Assembly: GCF_033807715.1 (NCBI RefSeq)
Contig: NC_084591.1
Coordinates: forward strand, 46,582,368 to 46,646,367
Length of the DNA: 64,000 bases
Direction: 5' to 3'
From: Cololabis saira
Lineage: Eukaryota > Chordata > Actinopteri > Beloniformes > Belonidae
The first letter of the stretch is position 1. The number at the start of each line of letters is the position of its first letter. Under the pieces are notes generated by a model. That model did not search any database and was not told the origin of the DNA. It worked only from the letters and a program-made list of their open reading frames with translations. Positions 23,261 to 64,000 of the stretch are shown one piece after another. The position numbers and the translations under genes are program-made.

Positions 23261-24175
23261 AGACCTCCATTTTAGTTCCTTAAAAATAGTATCCCCTAAT
23301 GTTAGAGGTATGACAGTATCAAGAGAAAATCTATTTTCATTTTTTGCAGATGAAAAAATGCTGACTTATTCCTTTTACAAAACACTCACTCAAATAAGTG
23401 AGTCTGAAATTTTGGAAAACACAATGGGGTGATCTATGTTATTTTGGCATGCCTCCCAACAATCTACAGGTAAATATTCTTCTGAACAAATTTAAAGGTA
23501 CTATCATTGAATTATTATTTTCAGATGAGGGTAGATGGATTATTTTGGTTTTCAAACTGGATAACACCTTTGTTATAGACTGTAACTTATACAATTATAA
23601 TAACACAGATCTTGCAAAAACAATGTTTAGGCATTTGTGTACGAAACTTGAAGCTCTTTAAATAAAAAATTTAAATACAAAGAAGCACAACTGATTGTTG
23701 GGGGAGAATACAATGATGCTCCAGATGATCTGTTAGATCGATTACCAACAAGAATAGTCCAACATTCAAGATTTAAAAGCATTGCATTTATTTGTGAACG
23801 ACTTTCGGTTATAGATATATGGCGATATTTAAATTCTGATCTAAAATAAATTACCTGGATTAAACAAATCCCTACAATCTAGAATTGACTGGTGGCTCAT
23901 ATCCCCTTCTTGTTCACAATTTGTTTCAGAATCGTCTCATGATTTGGCTCCTTTATCTGATCACTTATTGATTAATATCCATTTATTAAGTACTAAACAA
24001 AAAAATAATAATATTTGCGGATTCTGGAAACTCAACAATGATTTAATAAATGATGACATATTCTGTGATGTTAAAAGAACAGAAAAACAGATATTCAGGG
24101 ATAGCAAAATGAGTCACACACAGAAATTGGAATAGTTTTAAAATGTCTTCCGTTTTCAGATTATTTTTCTTTACT
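23261..24175 (+). pseudogene. L1-type ORF2 endonuclease domain remnant
   Basis: A frame opens at 23261 with MTDLHFSSLKIVSPNVRGM, the start of an L1 ORF2 apurinic endonuclease. It continues in shifted frames with NNLQVNILLNKFKGTIIELL, DEGRWIILVFKLDNTF, then GGEYNDAPDDLLDRLPTRI (the GDFN-like catalytic loop as GEYN), AFICERLSVIDIWRYLNSDL and a degraded end near 24175. No reverse transcriptase follows. Several frameshifts and a stop make it dead. It may be the ORF2 start of the L1 whose ORF1 lies at 16738-20830, with other insertions between; this is an inference from order and orientation. Confidence 0.7.
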
Positions 24176-24186
24176 CTGCTGCTGAA

Positions 24187-24911
24187 GAGAGGTGGGTAGA
24201 GTAGCCAAAAATTGTACTCAAGTAAAAGTACTGTTACTTCAGATTAATATGACTCAAGTAGAAGTAAAAAGTTGTCATCCAAATAATTACTTGAGTAAAA
24301 GTAAAAAAGTACTTGGTGAAAAAACGACTCAAGTTACTGAGTAAGTGTTGAGTAACGTCTGATTTATTTTTTTAACACAACCATTCAAACAGACAAAAGT
24401 ACAAAATAATCATCTTCAGGCAAATTAAATCAATAAAATAAATAAAAAATTAATAAAAAATAAAAAATAGCTTAAATTAAAATATTCTTAAAGTAAATTC
24501 AAGTACTTTAATAAATAATAAAATAAATAAAATAATAACAGAATAAAAAAATAAATTAAGCACAAGTAGCACAAAATGTCAAGCCTTTGTACTTTTCTTT
24601 TTTAACCAGGCAGAACTAGAACAAACATGAACTCATAGAAACTCTGTGTGTGTTTGAGTCTGTGTAAATGTGACAAAACATGCAAAAACAAACACTTTTC
24701 CCAAAGAATCACTCAGTGATGTCATGAGATTGACGCGTACGTGGATAAAAGGGATAAAAGAAAAGTAACAGCTCAACGTAGCCTAATGTAGCGGAGTAAG
24801 AGGAACAGTTTCTTCTTCACAAATCTACTCAAGTAAAAGTAAAAAGTATAGTGATTCAAAACTACTCCTAAAAGTACAACATTTCCCAAAACTCGTTACT
24901 ACCCACCTCTG
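24187..24911. mobile_element. hAT MITE with AGAGGTGGGTAG ends
   Basis: Left end GAGAGGTGGGTAGAGTA and right end TACTACCCACCTCTG are inverted. The subterminal parts are rich in ACTCAAGTAAAAGTA and inverse forms. It is a common teleost hAT-type non-autonomous element. No convincing 8-bp duplication was found. It directly follows the L1 ORF2 remnant. Confidence 0.7.
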
Positions 24912-25000
24912 GTTATATACAAGACGGCTGGCATACAAAGGCGTAAAATCCATTAAACTCATGCTTTAATGGTTCTAAAGACCTCAGAAGGACACATATA

Positions 25001-25576
25001 TGTTACGGTGTCACCTCCACTCATTCCACCTAACACTCACCCTCCACAACAACCAGCCTGCCCCACCCCCACAGCTCGTGCACTGCGTGCTCTTCGCCAC
25101 AGGTGATGTGAATTGTGGGTGATTGGGGAAGGAGCTTCCAGCCAGGTCCAGCACAGCTGCAGCCACTCTCCTCATCAGATCCTCTGCCTACTTAAACCCT
25201 GGTTTTCCAGCCACTCATTGCCAGATCTTCCCTAAGAATGGCCTGGCAAGTATCTCGTCTGTGGTTGTCGCATACATAGCTGCTCGTTTATATGTTGACA
25301 CTCCTGAAGCTACCTTTTGTGATTTTTTGATAACTGCCTCCTTTTTGTTTTCTCCACAGTTTTTGCCCTCACTGTTGTGCTGCAGTCTGGCTTGACCCCT
25401 TACCCACCTACTCCTTCACCCTGCTGTCACCCCAGCCTGCCTTGGATCCAGCCCACCAGGCCTCAACCCTTCCCCCCCCCCCCCCCAAACAGCAATAAAG
25501 GCCCTCCCGGGCATTAAACCAAATCTCTGCCATCCTGTGTCGTGCACTTGAGCCCAACGTCTACAGAGACATAACA
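25001..25576 (+). mobile_element. probable solo LTR
   Basis: 576 bp from TGTTACGG to CATAACA (near-inverted TGTTA(C/T)G ends). AATAAAGG at about 25493 lies 80 bp before the end, as in the other solo LTRs of the window. The flanks share CATAT (24994-24998 and 25577-25581) but the left copy is one base away from the predicted end, so the TSD is not clean. A poly-C tract lies at 25471-25487. No internal coding region. Confidence 0.55.
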
Positions 25577-25842
25577 CATATCATCCATTATCACTGGTTT
25601 TATGGTGTAAGATGTTTATTTTTATAACCAATTAAAGTTTAGACGTCATGTGTTCAGTGTAATAGCTGCGCTGTGACAGTACACTTCAAAATGTACTTTC
25701 ATAAACTAAAAGTCGGCCAATTTAGTCTCAAGAAGTACACTTGCAAATGACTGGTGGGGATGAGCCGAGTACCATTACCTGTAGTGTATTCCTGATAACA
25801 TGCTTCCTGTGCCGTAATAACGGTGTGTACAGTACCTAAAGT

Positions 25843-26400
25843 TGATTTGATTTTTGATTTTGAGTTTTATTTCGGTCCATTTGGATACAACATAATACAA
25901 CATAAAAATAGTCCAATATTTTAAATGGCACCGAAAAGGTATAGGCTGAAGCAAAGGCTTATTATGCCTACCCTTTTATGAACCTCAACTCAGGAGGTTT
26001 TATACAAAACAAAACTTATCATTTAGATTCAAACATGAAAAAAGAATGGATATATTGGACAAGTAACAGAGGTATCTAGACAAGAAGCAAAGACAAAAAA
26101 AAAGACAAAAACAAAACAAAAAACATACTATAAATTACAAGGAGTGATAAAAAAGTTCACTTTCAGCTCCTCACCAAAGACAGAGATTTTTTTCCAGAAC
26201 ATAGTTTTACATTCTCAGTACAAAAAAAATATAGTGTGATTCTGAGGTATTCACTCTTTCATCTGAAAATGGAAAAGCAGATTAGGGAAATATTTTTGAT
26301 GCACACTTTTAAATGTCCCCATATCAGTGTGTTCAGCTCTGACTGAGTTGTACAGCCTCCGAAAGCAGAAACCTGCAGTAGAGAGCTCCACGTGGAACGG
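25843..26400 (-). mobile_element. LINE-like 3' end fragment upstream of itga11
   Basis: The minus strand has an open frame from 26610 to 26251 whose end reads RRLYNSVRAEHTDMGTFKSV and then QKYFPNLLFHFQMKE before a stop; the FRRLYNS...TFKS pattern resembles the C-terminus of fish LINE ORFs (cf. WNSLP...FK). The following 400 bp (AAGGTATAGGCTGAAGCAAA region) resemble a LINE 3' UTR. Where the LINE ends and host promoter DNA begins is unclear. Fragment only. Confidence 0.45.
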
Positions 26401-26435
26401 TGACATGCACTCACGTCTGCTCCTCGGCGTGCTGA

Positions 26436-26542
26436 GTGGAATCACAGACACAAATTTAGGAATTTCCTGTTTGTGAAGCAGCTCAGACGCTGGTGCTCCT
26501 GCTTTGAGAAGGGAAGGTGAAGTGAAAGGCGGTTTTAAAAGC
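26436..26542. repeat. 107-bp segment upstream of itga11, source-like copy of a perfect duplication
   Basis: These 107 bases (GTGGAATCACAGACACAAAT ... GGCGGTTTTAAAAGC) recur without a mismatch at 28959-29065, in the same orientation, inside a hAT-like element in itga11 intron 1. Here the segment ends 44 bp before the TATA box at 26587. Confidence 0.92.
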
Positions 26543-26586
26543 AGAGATGTGTGTGTGGAGGAGGCGCCGCTCCTCTGCTCCACACA

Positions 26587-26594
26587 TATAAAGG
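26587..26594 (+). promoter_or_regulatory. itga11: putative TATA box of itga11
   Basis: TATAAAGG lies 53-60 bp before the itga11 ATG (26647). A start site about 30 bp downstream would leave a leader of about 30 bp. GAGGAGGCGCCGCTCCTC just upstream (about 26560-26577) is a GC-rich palindrome that could bind factors. This is a sequence-based prediction only. Confidence 0.55.
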
Positions 26595-26646
26595 CAGCAG
26601 CAACACACACTCACACTCCAGCTCACTCTTCTGCTCAAACACACTC

Positions 26647-63573
<36,927 letters not shown>

Positions 63574-63749
63574 GTAAGTTGTTCACATCAGCAAGTTTTC
63601 ATGGGGATCAGATCAAGGATACCTGAGGTAGGAAAGACCAAAAACAAGAAGTGAATGACAGAAATAGCGCTATGGACAAACCTAGGTGGTGTATAAATAA
63701 GAGTGAGGAGTTACTCTATGCCTCATGGGAGCTCTCCCAGCAGGCCTAT

Positions 63750-64000
63750 AGCAGTAAATATTTATTTGTCAGTATACATCTCACAAAGCACACTGAAATG
63801 AATCCTCTGCTTTTACCCCCTCATTAGTTAGACTAAGAGCAGTGGGCTGCCATTTTTCCGGCACCAGGAGAGCAATTCGGGTTAAGGGCCTTGCTCAGGG
63901 GTTCAAAGGGGTTCACCTTTGTTGCCATCGGTGACTTGAATCATCCCGGGAACTTGACCTCAAGCCCACCTCTGTAACCTCTAGGTTACCACCCCTTATA
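63750..64000 (-). repeat. common teleost SINE-like repeat
   Basis: GAGCAGTGGGCTGCCATTTT, GTTAAGGGCCTTGCTCAGGG and CCTCTAGGTTACCACCCC are the conserved blocks of a fish repeat often found next to genes. It runs off the window edge. No protein. Confidence 0.55.

Noticed and set aside
26251..26610. A 119-codon minus-strand host gene overlapping the itga11 promoter
   Set aside because: Its end resembles a LINE C-terminus, there is no start context, and its 5' part overlaps the itga11 promoter; kept only as a LINE-like fragment.

Overview
This window is vertebrate nuclear DNA, almost certainly from a ray-finned (teleost) fish. It has spliced genes with GT-AG introns and a dense load of repeats of fish type: L2, L1 and RTE non-LTR elements, hAT, Tc1, Harbinger and TTAA-flanked DNA elements, solo LTRs and long microsatellites. 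No prokaryotic gene structure, CRISPR array or operon is present. I recognise no tRNA or rRNA gene.

Only two host genes are visible, both on the + strand. Bases 2-142 are the last coding exon of a Trk neurotrophin receptor tyrosine kinase, most like TrkC (ntrk3). About 26.5 kb downstream an integrin alpha gene of the collagen-binding, I-domain class starts at 26647. Ten exons join in frame (49+112+110+92+115+128+149+145+166+71 nt = 379 codons) and match integrin alpha-11 (itga11). They give a signal peptide, the first beta-propeller repeats, and the whole I (VWA) domain with its DGSNS MIDAS motif. The gene runs off the right edge.

Region by region: 143-3100 is ntrk 3' UTR and unassigned DNA. 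3100-3893 is a degenerate telomere-like array. 4470-16300 holds an L1 3' end, an L2 with a probable inserted LTR, another LINE, a broken Tc1, MITEs and a 5'-truncated L2. 16738-24175 is a broken L1 split by several insertions (a 3-kb hAT-like element that itself holds a solo LTR and a TTAA MITE with seven perfect 50-bp repeats; a second TTAA MITE; other repeats). 24187-26600 is a hAT MITE, an LTR and the itga11 promoter. Intron 1 of itga11 (22.3 kb) is packed with mobile elements: a hAT-like element carrying a perfect 107-bp copy of the sequence just upstream of the itga11 promoter, an L2 with an 829-codon open frame inserted head-to-head into another L2, several hAT MITEs, a solo LTR, a Gypsy pol remnant and a nearly complete two-gene Harbinger element (43995-46868). 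Introns 2-9 hold more solo LTRs, MITEs, Tc1 and L2 fragments, and a tetranucleotide microsatellite that fills most of intron 5.

The two host genes work separately. Trk receptors signal for neurotrophins at neuronal membranes. Integrin alpha-11 pairs with beta-1 to bind fibrillar collagen on mesenchymal cells. The rest records transposition, nesting and local tandem expansion. Element boundaries supported by target-site duplications (TSDs) are the most secure repeat calls; clade names for short LINE remnants are less so.
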